Assembly (NCBI GenBank): GCA_025935155.1
Contig: JAICVV010000104.1
Span: forward strand, 1-7,128
DNA: 7,128 nt
Reading direction: 5' to 3'
DNA from: Alphaproteobacteria bacterium
Lineage (GTDB): Bacteria; Pseudomonadota; Alphaproteobacteria; Micropepsales; Micropepsaceae
Position 1 is the stretch's first letter; the number at the start of each line of letters is the position of its first letter. This document shows, in pieces, positions 1 to 7,032 of the stretch. A program made the translations under genes and the position numbers. The notes under the pieces were generated by a model. The model did not search any database, was not told the DNA's origin, and saw only the letters and a list, made by a program, of their open reading frames with translations.

Positions 1-49
1 AGCTGCACTATCAGTTTCACGCGAAGGCCAGATGTTCACAGCAGCTCCA

Positions 50-370
50 TCAATGTTGGTTTTTGGGTGTGCGCACGATAAGACCGTCCAATTCTGTCGC
101 GACCTTGATCTGGCAGGAAAGGCGCGAATTGGGCTGAAGCTGCTGCGCAAAATCCAACATGGTTTCCTCCATATCCGATTTGGGCGGCAGCTTCGTCAGC
201 CAGGCCGGATCGACATACACATGACAGGTGGCGCAGGCGCACGCCCCGCCGCAATCGGCATCGATACCCGGGATTAGGTTCTTCACCGCCCCTTCCATCA
301 CCGACCAGCCAACGGGCACCTCTGCCTCGTGCTCCTTACCGTCGTCCTCAATGTATTTGATTTTCGGCAT
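50..370 (-). CDS. [2Fe-2S] ferredoxin, adrenodoxin/putidaredoxin type
   Basis: A 106-residue soluble electron carrier. The cluster ligands are visible as C40-x5-C46-x2-C49 and a distant C86, the spacing of the vertebrate-type (adrenodoxin, putidaredoxin, terpredoxin) family. The loop [15 protein letters not shown] (residues 39-53) holds an additional cysteine, C44, where putidaredoxin has another residue. Length matches the family, and there is no signal peptide or membrane segment, so it should act in the cytoplasm. It is read after the ferredoxin reductase with a 17-base gap, so the two are very likely co-transcribed and work as a pair: NAD(P)H to FAD to [2Fe-2S] to a terminal oxygenase. 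The physiological acceptor (P450, Rieske oxygenase or a biosynthetic enzyme) cannot be told from the window. The ATG at 370 has no strong Shine-Dalgarno, which fits translation coupled to the gene before it. Family assignment is secure; specific role is not. Confidence 0.95.
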   Translation of the reverse strand: MPKIKYIEDDGKEHEAEVPVGWSVMEGAVKNLIPGIDADCGGACACATCHVYVDPAWLTKLPPKSDMEETMLDFAQQLQPNSRLSCQIKVATELDGLIVRTPKNQH

Positions 371-387
371 GTCGTGTTTCGAGCAAC

Positions 388-1596
388 TCAGACGATGTTT
401 TTCATGAGAATGGCGGTATCGGCAAGCCGCTCGGGAGTTACTTGCGTGCCATCAGCGATCAGTTTGCGTCCGATCATGTACTCCGGCGCGGCGTTCACAG
501 CTTCCACAGCCGCAACCGCTCCGTTGCGCAAGTGAAACACGGCAAATTTCCGCGCCTCCGGATTGCCGCGTACAACGAGCGCGTCGCCCGGCCGTGCCAG
601 TCCAGCGATCTGCAGTTTCAGATCGTACTGGTCTGACCAGAACCACGGCACTTCGCGATACGGTTTCGGCTTGCCCACCATGGCTAGGGCGGCGTGCTTT
701 GCTTGATCGATGGCGTTCTGCACGCATTCGAGCCGGATGGACTTTCCATCGCGCCCAATGTGCTGCGTGCAATCGCCGGCCGCGAAAATGTCCGGAGCGG
801 ACGTGCAGCCGCAATGCTGATCCACCACAATGCCATCGTCGCACACAAGCCCCGCTTCCTGCGCCAGTTCCACATTCGGCACAATGCCGATGCCGACAAG
901 TGCGAGGTCTGCCTCAAAACGCTGTCCCCCAGCGCGTATGGCTTGAAGCCGGCCGTCACCTTCGAAGGCTTCAACGGCCGTGTTCAGGTGAAAACGAACG
1001 CTCCATTGGCGGTGCGCCTGCTCGTAGAACTTCGAGAGCGGAGCGGAGACGGCACGCGCCATCACGCGGCCCAGTGCCTCGAACACCGTCACCTCAAGTC
1101 CCAGTTTGCGGGCAACGGCGGCGACTTCCAGCCCGATATAGCCGCCGCCGACGACCGCCAGCCGCGCCCCCTGCGCAAAATGCGCGCGCATCGCGTCCAC
1201 GTCCGCCATCCCACGCAGATAGAAGATGCCCGGAAGCTCGCAGCCGCGAATCGCGCAGCGCCGCACGCGCGAGCCGGTGGCCAACAGCAGCTTGTCATAA
1301 GGTAAGGTGCTTCTGTCATCGAGTTTCACGCATCGGGCCACCCGATCGATTCCGATGGCAGAGACACCCAGCAGCAATTCGCACTGCGCTTCGCGATAGA
1401 AACTTTCCGGCTTGAGGAACAGCCGCTCGCGCTCCATGCTGCCGGAGAGATAGGCTTTGGAGAGTGGCGGCCTCTGATAGGGCGCGAACGGCTCATCGCC
1501 TACCACCACAAGCGAACCGTCGAACCCCTCTGCCCGCAAGCTCGCCACAGCCTGCGCTCCAGCCTGGCCGGCGCCGATAATGACAATACGCTCCAT
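388..1596 (-). CDS. FAD-dependent NAD(P)H:ferredoxin reductase (putidaredoxin/rhodocoxin reductase family)
   Basis: A 402-residue flavoprotein that would take hydride from NAD(P)H and pass single electrons to the adjacent ferredoxin. Seen in order: FAD-binding GAGQAG at residues 8-13; the QRPPLSK segment at 41-47 typical of this subfamily; the LLATGSR motif at 104-110; the NAD(P)-binding GGGYIGLE at 150-157; and DIFAAGDC at 269-276, which contacts the FAD. The C-terminal part contains [16 protein letters not shown], the signature of the reductase C-terminal domain found in P450 and dioxygenase reductases. I chose the ATG at 1596 because the Rossmann strand begins right after it ([10 protein letters not shown]). 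An in-frame ATG at 1665 would add 23 residues of non-family sequence and would run through the likely promoter. A weak AAGGG lies about 11 bases before the chosen start. The gene is divergent from tsaE and precedes the ferredoxin gene. Whether it prefers NADH or NADPH is not decided here. Confidence 0.95.
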   Translation of the reverse strand: MERIVIIGAGQAGAQAVASLRAEGFDGSLVVVGDEPFAPYQRPPLSKAYLSGSMERERLFLKPESFYREAQCELLLGVSAIGIDRVARCVKLDDRSTLPYDKLLLATGSRVRRCAIRGCELPGIFYLRGMADVDAMRAHFAQGARLAVVGGGYIGLEVAAVARKLGLEVTVFEALGRVMARAVSAPLSKFYEQAHRQWSVRFHLNTAVEAFEGDGRLQAIRAGGQRFEADLALVGIGIVPNVELAQEAGLVCDDGIVVDQHCGCTSAPDIFAAGDCTQHIGRDGKSIRLECVQNAIDQAKHAALAMVGKPKPYREVPWFWSDQYDLKLQIAGLARPGDALVVRGNPEARKFAVFHLRNGAVAAVEAVNAAPEYMIGRKLIADGTQVTPERLADTAILMKNIV

Positions 1597-1635
1597 GTGG
1601 CGGCGGACCCTTTGCTGGCCGGTGGTGGAAGGTTC

Positions 1636-1665
1636 GCTATAGGCGCTGAAAAGATGTGGAATCAA
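1636..1665 (-). promoter_or_regulatory. Candidate sigma70-like promoter for the reductase-ferredoxin unit
   Basis: On the minus strand TTGATT (plus 1660-1665) and TATAGC (plus 1636-1641) are separated by 18 bases. Each hexamer matches four of six positions of the consensus. Transcription would start near 1629, leaving about 33 bases of leader before the ATG at 1596. The -35 element sits inside a short dyad, GTGG-AATCAA-CCAC (1656-1669), and overlaps a GAATC site. The placement in the only real intergenic gap supports it, but short hexamer matches are common by chance. Confidence 0.35.
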
Positions 1666-1718
1666 CCACCCTTTCGCTTGCGTTGCGGCGACCCTTGTGG
1701 CCCGCTAAGAGCCTGTCG

Positions 1719-2198
1719 ATGAAGGGCAAATCCGAGGGGTTCGTGCGGGAAGTCGCACTCGAAAACGAGGCTGCAACCGAAATCATGGGGGCGCAAATCG
1801 CTGCGATCTTAAAGAGCGGCGATGCGGTCGCCCTGTCGGGCGATCTCGGCGCGGGAAAGACGACATTGGCCCGCGCCATGCTGCGAGCGCTTGGGATCGG
1901 CGAGGACGTTCCCAGCCCAACTTTTACCTTGGTGCAGCATTACGAGACGCGGCAACTCTCTATAGACCATTTCGACCTATACCGGCTGGAAGACGAAATG
2001 GAGATGGAGCAACTGGGGCTGGAGGATACGTTGCAAACCGGCGTAGCGCTGATCGAATGGCCGGATCGCGCCGGACCACGTTTTTTCGCGGACGCCTTGC
2101 ACATCGAATTGGAAATCACCGGCGAGCACAGCCGCCGCGCAACATTGAGCGGCCCTGCGGAGTGGGCCGCGCGTCTGTTTGAAAGTACAAATTCATGA
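1719..2198 (+). CDS. tsaE: tRNA threonylcarbamoyladenosine (t6A37) biosynthesis ATPase TsaE
   Basis: TsaE (YjeE) is the small ATPase that works with TsaB and TsaD to transfer the threonylcarbamoyl group to A37 of ANN-decoding tRNAs. The 159-residue protein shows the family features in order: Walker A GDLGAGKTT at residues 41-49 (K47); the PSPTFTLV segment at 65-72; the IDHFDLYRL block at 82-90; and IEWPDRAG at 112-119, whose Glu-Trp pair is characteristic. The usual family length is about 150-160. The ATG at 1719 was preferred because it gives that length and has TAAGAG seven bases upstream. An in-frame ATG at 1656 would add 21 residues with no family match and would overlap the divergent promoter region. 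The last bases overlap the next gene in an ATGA junction, so this is the first gene of the rightward operon. No tsaB or tsaD is present here. Confidence 0.96.
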   Translation: MKGKSEGFVREVALENEAATEIMGAQIAAILKSGDAVALSGDLGAGKTTLARAMLRALGIGEDVPSPTFTLVQHYETRQLSIDHFDLYRLEDEMEMEQLGLEDTLQTGVALIEWPDRAGPRFFADALHIELEITGEHSRRATLSGPAEWAARLFESTNS

Positions 2199-3316
2199 GC
2201 CCTGAACGCGAAAATGCGATGCAGGACTTTTTGCGCAGCGCGGGTTGGAGCGGCGCGGTGCTATCCCCGCTTCCGGGCGACGCCTCTACGCGCCGCTACA
2301 TTCGCCTGCATCGCAGTGGCACAAGCGCCATGTTGATGGATCAGCCGCAAGATGCGGAAGCGCCACAATCGCCACCGAATGCAACAACGGAGCAACGCCG
2401 TGCGCTGGGTTACAATGCGGTCGCGCGGCTCGCAGGCGCGGATTGCGGGCGTTTCGTCGCCATCGCGAATTTCCTGTGCAGCCGCGGCTTGAGCGCGCCC
2501 GCGGTTTACGCTGCCGACACGAAGAATGGATTCGTTCTGATCGAAGATCTCGGCGACGATCTTTATGCGAACGCTCTCGCCAACGGCCATGCGGCCGAGG
2601 AGCCCGAACTTTACAGTACCGCTATCGATGCTCTTGCGCAGTTGCACACGGAAGCCGCACCGCCGGCTCTGGGCAATCACACGCCATTTTACGCTTACGA
2701 CGAAACTGCACTCGTCGCCGAAACCGACTTGTTGACGGAGTGGTTCATTCCGCTGGCGCTCGGTCGCAATGCCAGCGATGATGGGTATGACGAGCATCGC
2801 GCATTGTGGCGCGACGTGCTGTGGCCGGTGCTTGCGTCGCCATCCGTTTTCGTGCATCGCGACTATCACGCGCAGAACCTGTTCTGGCTGCCCGAGCGCG
2901 AAGGCGCCGCGCGCGTTGGCATGATCGATTTCCAAGACGCTGTGGCGGGTACCACGAGCTATGATCTGATTTCGCTCCTGGAGGATGCGCGCCGCGATGT
3001 TGCGCCCGAGCTCCGTGAAGCGATGATTCAGCGCTACATCGAAGCGCGGCAACGATCAGATGCGGCTTTCGATGGCGATGCTTATCGCGCCCAGGCAGCT
3101 GTGATCGCCGCCCAGCGCAATGCCAAAATCGCCGGTATCTTTGCTCGTCTCTACAGGCGCGATGGCAAGCCCCGCTATCTTTCCTATCTGCCGCGGGTGT
3201 GGAGTTATCTCGAAAGCGATCTGCAGCATCCTGCGCTGGCGCCGCTGAAGCGCTGGTACGACCGCAGGATTCCCGCCGAGGCACGGCATCAGACCATTAC
3301 CGGGGAAGCGGCATGA
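2195..3316 (+). CDS. amgK: Anomeric N-acetylmuramate/N-acetylglucosamine kinase AmgK (aminoglycoside phosphotransferase fold)
   Basis: A 373-residue APH-fold kinase. Visible landmarks are the nucleotide loop PLPGDASTRRY (25-35), a FVLIEDLGDDL hinge, the catalytic loop HRDYHAQN (221-228; D223 base, N228 metal ligand), the metal-binding MIDFQDA (243-249, D245), then SYDLISLLEDA. In Pseudomonas, AmgK phosphorylates MurNAc and GlcNAc at the anomeric carbon, and MurU then makes UDP-MurNAc, bypassing de novo synthesis and the fosfomycin target MurA. The direct pairing with a MurU-like gene downstream is the main reason for this call over a generic phosphotransferase. Residues 50-86 look like an added segment compared with Pseudomonas AmgK. 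The start at 2195 overlaps the tsaE stop (ATGA); a second in-frame ATG at 2219 would remove eight residues. Its own stop overlaps the start of murU in the same way. Substrate is inferred from context and similarity. Confidence 0.85.
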   Translation: MSPERENAMQDFLRSAGWSGAVLSPLPGDASTRRYIRLHRSGTSAMLMDQPQDAEAPQSPPNATTEQRRALGYNAVARLAGADCGRFVAIANFLCSRGLSAPAVYAADTKNGFVLIEDLGDDLYANALANGHAAEEPELYSTAIDALAQLHTEAAPPALGNHTPFYAYDETALVAETDLLTEWFIPLALGRNASDDGYDEHRALWRDVLWPVLASPSVFVHRDYHAQNLFWLPEREGAARVGMIDFQDAVAGTTSYDLISLLEDARRDVAPELREAMIQRYIEARQRSDAAFDGDAYRAQAAVIAAQRNAKIAGIFARLYRRDGKPRYLSYLPRVWSYLESDLQHPALAPLKRWYDRRIPAEARHQTITGEAA

Positions 3317-4035
3317 GCGGCCCGACACGCGCCATGATACTGGCCGCAGGCCTCGGCACCCGCATGCGCCCGCTCACCAACGATACGCCCAAGCCTTTGG
3401 TGAAAGTTGCCGGGCGGGCACTGATCGATCATGCCATCGATCGGCTGAAGGATGCCGGGGTTCGCATGATTGTGGTGAACGTGCACTATCATGCGGACAA
3501 GCTGCGCCATCACCTCGCGAAGCGCGACGATGTGGAAATCTGCATTTCCGATGAAACCGACGCTATTCTCGGCACCGGCGGCGGCATTGTGCGCGCGCTG
3601 CCGCATTTCGAAGGCGAGCCGTTCTTCCTGCACAATTCCGATTCCATCTGGGCGGAAGGCTACGGCCACGCGCTGGATCGGCTTAAGGCGCGCTGGAATC
3701 CGGAAACGATGGATTCGCTGTTGCTGATGGCGTCCCTGGTAACGTCCATGGGTTATGAAGGCCGCGGCGATTTCCTGATGGATTCGGAAGGGCGGCTGAG
3801 CCTCCTGCCGGAAGGGCAGCTTTCGCCCTTTGCCTATCCCGGCGCTTCCATTCTTCATCCACGGCTGTTCGAGGAGGCGCCGCGCGGTGCTTTTCCATTG
3901 CTGCAATTGTGGGAACGCGCCATCGAGCAGGGCCGATTGTTCGGCGTGCGGCTGGACGGCGTGTGGATGCATGTCGGCACGCCGGAAGCATTGAAAGAGG
4001 CGGAGGCATTTCTCGCCGACCTCGCCCCGGCCTAG
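3313..4035 (+). CDS. murU: N-acetylmuramate-1-phosphate uridylyltransferase MurU-like nucleotidyltransferase
   Basis: A 240-residue sugar-1-phosphate nucleotidyltransferase of the GT-A-like fold. It has the pyrophosphorylase signature LAAGLGTRMRPLT at residues 10-22 followed by TPKPLV (K27), the base-binding LGTGGGI segment, the metal-binding HNSDSIW (107-113, D110), and a C-terminal WMHVGTPEAL (218-227). MurU uses UTP and MurNAc-1-phosphate to give UDP-MurNAc for peptidoglycan synthesis; the kinase gene directly upstream supplies that substrate. Length fits MurU (about 220-240) and excludes the longer bifunctional GlmU. I chose the ATG at 3313, in an ATGA overlap with amgK, with GGGGAAG four bases upstream. 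The longer frame opening at 3199 is merely overlap with amgK. H220 stands where RmlA-type enzymes have a second metal-binding Asp. A mannose-1-phosphate guanylyltransferase-like activity is the main alternative reading. Confidence 0.86.
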   Translation: MSGPTRAMILAAGLGTRMRPLTNDTPKPLVKVAGRALIDHAIDRLKDAGVRMIVVNVHYHADKLRHHLAKRDDVEICISDETDAILGTGGGIVRALPHFEGEPFFLHNSDSIWAEGYGHALDRLKARWNPETMDSLLLMASLVTSMGYEGRGDFLMDSEGRLSLLPEGQLSPFAYPGASILHPRLFEEAPRGAFPLLQLWERAIEQGRLFGVRLDGVWMHVGTPEALKEAEAFLADLAPA

Positions 4036-4044
4036 GCGGCGCGC

Positions 4045-7032
4045 GTGGCAAACGTTTTCACAATTCCGGCAAGCGCCCCATTTGCCACAACCTTGGCGCG
4101 CAACCTGATTGCACGTGTCGGTGCGGAGCGCGATCCCTTAGCGCTCTCAAACATCACGCTTTACCTGCCGACTCGCCGAGCCGCGCGCACTTTGAACGAA
4201 AGCTTCTCGCGGATACTTGGCGGCGCGGCGCTGCTGCCGAACACGCGGCCACTGGGCGACTTGGAGGAAGAGGATTTTTTTGACCTTGGTGCAGACGCGC
4301 TGACCTTGCCGCCGGCGATTTCGCCATTGCGGCGCGTTTTCCTGTTGGCAACCTTGGTACAGAAATGGGATCGCAAACGCCGAGGGGCAGACATTTCCTT
4401 CGCGCAAGCCGTGGCGCTGTCGCGAGCGCTGGCCAATTTCCTCGACGAGGTGGAGACGCAAGGTTGCGATCTCGCCGATCTCGAAAAGCTGGCGCCGCAA
4501 GCCTTCGCGCAGCACTGGGGGGAGGTGAAAGCCTTTCTGGCGATCGTGCGCGATTATTGGCCGAACGTCCTGGTGGATGAAGTAAAAATGGATCCGGCGG
4601 CGCGGCGCAATCTGGCGCTGCACGCGCTGGCGAAGCGGCTTACGGAGAATCCGCCACAAGGGTTGGTGGTCGCTGCCGGTTCGACCGGCAGTATTCCTGC
4701 CACCGCGGATCTGCTGAAGGCGATTGCCAATCTGCCGAACGGTTTTGTTGTGCTTCCCGGCCTCGACAAGCATCTCGATCAAACCAGCTGGAACGATCTC
4801 GATGCTGGCCATCCGCAATATGGACTGAAGCAGCTCCTGCAGCGCATCGGGGTGGACCGCACCGAAATCGCGGAGTTTGATTGCGCGCCTACCTCCGCCG
4901 CGCGCGAAACATTGATGCGTGAAACCTTGCGTCCGGCGCCCACCACCGATGCCTGGCGTATGATCGCCGAACGCGGCAGTGATGAGATTGCAGACGGTCT
5001 TGAAGGCCTGTCGCTGGTGGAAGCGGCGCAGCCGAACGAAGAAGCCGCCGCGATTGCGCTGATGCTGCGGCGTGCGCTCGAGAAACCTGGCCGCACCGCC
5101 GCGCTTGTCACACCGGACCGCAAGCTCGCGCGGCGGGTTGCAGCGGAGATGGCGCGGTGGAACGTCGAGATTGACGATTCCGCCGGGCGCCCGCTTGCCA
5201 ACACGCCGCCCGGCACCTTCTTATGCCTGCTTGCCGAGGCTGCGGCGGAGAAGTTTGCGCCTGTGCCGCTGCTGGCGCTGCTGAAGCATCCTTTGGCTGC
5301 CGGAAAACAGGCACAGGCCAATTTCCGCCGCCGCGTGCGCCAGCTGGATCGCCACGTGTTGCGCGGGCCACGGCCCGATCCGGGGCTCTGCGGAATTGAG
5401 CGAGCGATTGCAGCTGCGCTGCATTCCGCCCGCACGCGTGACAGCGAATTCGCCGTTAAGCGAATGGCGGAGCTCACCTACTGGTTCAAAGCGTTGCGCG
5501 AGATCCTGCAGCCGCTGGAGGATGCCTTCGCAAAGAGCACTGCCGATCTTCCGGAACTCCTGAATGCACATGTGGTTTGCGCAGAGGCGCTCGCAGCGGC
5601 TGACAAGGAGCCCGGCGACGCGCGGTTGTGGCGTGAGCCGGCTGGCGAGGCCGCTGCGCGACTGACCGCCGAATTCGAAGAGGCATGCGGCGATCTGCCG
5701 GCAATCGAGACCCGTTCCTATCCCGTGCTGTTTCGCGCGCTCACCGAAGAACGCGCTGTGCGTCCGGCCTTCGGCAAGCATCCGCGACTTGCCATCCTGG
5801 GGCCATTGGAAGCGCGGCTGCAGAGTTTCGATCTGATCATCCTGGGCGGCCTCAACGAAGGCACCTGGCCTGTTGGCGCCAGCACAGATCCATGGCTGTC
5901 GCGTCCCATGCGCGTGCAGCTGGGGCTGGAATCGCCGGAGCGCCGCATTGGCCTTGCCGCGCACGATTTTGCGACGCTCGCGTGCTCACTGCGCGTGGTG
6001 CTGACGCGTGCTCTGAAAGCCGATGGCTCACCAACCGTTGCTTCGCGCTGGGTGCAGCGTTTGCAGCAGTTGACGAACGGATTGTCGTTCTCGGACAAAC
6101 TGAAATCAGAAACACCATACGCAACATTCGCTGCGATGCGGGACCAGCCAACCGGTCCACCGCAGCGCATGAAGCGGCCACGCCCCTGCCCTCCAGTCCA
6201 CAAAAGACCGAAAGGGATGTCGGTCACCGACATCGAAACCTGGCTGCGCGACCCATACGCGATTTACGCGAAATACGTGCTTGGGCTTAAGCCGCTCGAG
6301 CCGCTGGATGCGGAGATCGGTCCGCTGGAGCGTGGCCGCGCCATCCATTCTGCTTTGGAGCGATTCCTGCGCGAGTTCCCGAGCGATGTGCCCGACGATT
6401 ACACACACCTCATCAGGATCGCAGACGATGTGTTCCGGAAGGCGAACCTCCCGAATGTTGCCAAAGCACTCTGGATGCCGCGGTTCATCAATGCGGCGCG
6501 CTGGTTCGTGGCGGAAGAGAAACTGCGGCGGGAAAACATTGCGCACTCGCATCTGGAAGTCGCAGGCACGCGCGCTTTCGAAACACCCGCGGGCGAATTT
6601 GTATTGCGCGGCCGCGCAGACCGCATCGATGTGCTGAACGACGGCACCGCGGCAATTATCGACTACAAAACCGGACAGCTGCCGTCACCGAAGCAGGTGA
6701 AGCAGCTGCTCTCGCCGCAATTGCCTCTGGAAGCCCTCATTCTCGCGGACGGCGGCTTCTCCGAAATAGGCAAGCTTTCAACCTCTGAACTTATTTACAT
6801 TCGCTTCGGCGGCGGGGCAGAGCCCGGTGAGATTCGTCCCACGCCCGATGTACCGGACCTGATCGCCCGTGCGGAAGCAAATTTGCGCACCCGCCTCGCC
6901 GATTACAGCAACGCCGACATGCCATACCTGCCGCGCGTGATGCCGTTCCGCGCCGACCAACCCGGCGATTACGATCATCTCTCGCGCGTGGGCGAATGGG
7001 CGCTGGCCGGGTGGGAAGAGGTGGAGGAATGA
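4045..7032 (+). CDS. addB: Double-strand break repair protein AddB (alphaproteobacterial type)
   Basis: A 995-residue subunit of the AddAB helicase-nuclease, which resects double-strand ends for RecA loading. The N-terminus (VFTIPASAPFATTLARNL) is the one I associate with alphaproteobacterial AddB; no GxxGxGKT Walker A is present. FDLIILGGLNEGTWP (595-609) marks the inactivated-helicase core. The C-terminal PD-(D/E)xK nuclease shows GRAIHSALE (764-772, H768), GRADRID (856-862, D859) and IIDYKTG (871-877, D873 and K875), then SPQLPLEA (890-897). All nuclease residues are intact. The last cysteine is C715, so the four-cysteine iron-sulfur cluster of Bacillus AddB is absent. The start is GTG at 4045, nine bases after the murU stop, with AGGCGG five bases upstream. 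The stop overlaps addA. Length is normal for the family. It belongs to the same operon as tsaE-amgK-murU. Confidence 0.95.
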   Translation: MANVFTIPASAPFATTLARNLIARVGAERDPLALSNITLYLPTRRAARTLNESFSRILGGAALLPNTRPLGDLEEEDFFDLGADALTLPPAISPLRRVFLLATLVQKWDRKRRGADISFAQAVALSRALANFLDEVETQGCDLADLEKLAPQAFAQHWGEVKAFLAIVRDYWPNVLVDEVKMDPAARRNLALHALAKRLTENPPQGLVVAAGSTGSIPATADLLKAIANLPNGFVVLPGLDKHLDQTSWNDLDAGHPQYGLKQLLQRIGVDRTEIAEFDCAPTSAARETLMRETLRPAPTTDAWRMIAERGSDEIADGLEGLSLVEAAQPNEEAAAIALMLRRALEKPGRTAALVTPDRKLARRVAAEMARWNVEIDDSAGRPLANTPPGTFLCLLAEAAAEKFAPVPLLALLKHPLAAGKQAQANFRRRVRQLDRHVLRGPRPDPGLCGIERAIAAALHSARTRDSEFAVKRMAELTYWFKALREILQPLEDAFAKSTADLPELLNAHVVCAEALAAADKEPGDARLWREPAGEAAARLTAEFEEACGDLPAIETRSYPVLFRALTEERAVRPAFGKHPRLAILGPLEARLQSFDLIILGGLNEGTWPVGASTDPWLSRPMRVQLGLESPERRIGLAAHDFATLACSLRVVLTRALKADGSPTVASRWVQRLQQLTNGLSFSDKLKSETPYATFAAMRDQPTGPPQRMKRPRPCPPVHKRPKGMSVTDIETWLRDPYAIYAKYVLGLKPLEPLDAEIGPLERGRAIHSALERFLREFPSDVPDDYTHLIRIADDVFRKANLPNVAKALWMPRFINAARWFVAEEKLRRENIAHSHLEVAGTRAFETPAGEFVLRGRADRIDVLNDGTAAIIDYKTGQLPSPKQVKQLLSPQLPLEALILADGGFSEIGKLSTSELIYIRFGGGAEPGEIRPTPDVPDLIARAEANLRTRLADYSNADMPYLPRVMPFRADQPGDYDHLSRVGEWALAGWEEVEE
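4263..4283 (+). other. T7 slippery heptamer with SD-like leader and -1 frame stop inside addB
   Basis: Within addB codons 77-79 (GAT TTT TTT) there is a T_TTT_TTT heptamer at 4275-4281, in the frame required for -1 slippage. A purine-rich GGAGGAAGAGGA (4263-4274) precedes it, with GGAGG ending seven bases before the heptamer. A -1 shift would meet TGA at 4281-4283 at once and give a 79-residue product. The arrangement is visible in the sequence; any actual frameshifting is a guess. Confidence 0.25.
4673..4691 (+). repeat. Perfect 8-bp inverted repeat (hairpin) inside addB
   Basis: CTGCCGGT and ACCGGCAG are exact reverse complements separated by TCG. In RNA this makes a GC-rich stem with a three-base loop. 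It encodes AAGSTGS of AddB and is not followed by a T run, so it is not an intrinsic terminator. Confidence 0.6.
7018..7027 (+). promoter_or_regulatory. Tandem Shine-Dalgarno-like sequences before addA
   Basis: GAGGTG (7018-7023) and GGAGG (7023-7027) lie end to end inside the last codons of addB. The first is well spaced for the ATG at 7029 and the second for the ATG at 7038. This suggests efficient reinitiation on addA after addB terminates, keeping the two subunits in balance. Confidence 0.5.

Noticed and set aside
1..46. AGCTGC (1-6) and GCAGCT (41-46) as a possible terminator of the ferredoxin gene
   Set aside because: Only six pairs with a 34-base loop and no T run on the minus strand; not convincing as a terminator.
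157..259. Extra cysteine in the ferredoxin cluster loop as a sign of a different cluster
   Set aside because: The four standard ligands C40, C46, C49 and C86 are present, and I believe the GGACACATC loop is common in related alphaproteobacterial ferredoxins.
594..1415. A 273-codon plus-strand open frame opposite the ferredoxin reductase
   Set aside because: It lies antisense to a well-conserved flavoprotein, its translation is Arg/Pro/Ala-rich with no family pattern, and it is expected in GC-rich sequence.
2081..2087. T6C run in tsaE as a second slippery site
   Set aside because: It has the T_TTT_TTC form but no SD-like leader nearby and no immediate stop in the -1 frame.
2261..3052. A 263-codon minus-strand frame opposite amgK
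   Set aside because: Shadow of the amgK codon pattern; no recognisable motif and no credible upstream site.
3423..3442. GATCGAT/ATCGATC inverted repeat in murU
   Set aside because: It falls on codons for the repeated Ile-Asp pairs in LIDHAIDRL and is likely a by-product of the protein sequence.
3289..3972. A 227-codon minus-strand frame opposite murU
   Set aside because: His/Gln/Arg-rich antisense translation that mirrors murU codons; no domain seen.
5221..5964. A 247-codon minus-strand frame inside addB
   Set aside because: Antisense shadow of a conserved gene; composition is typical of GC-driven open frames.
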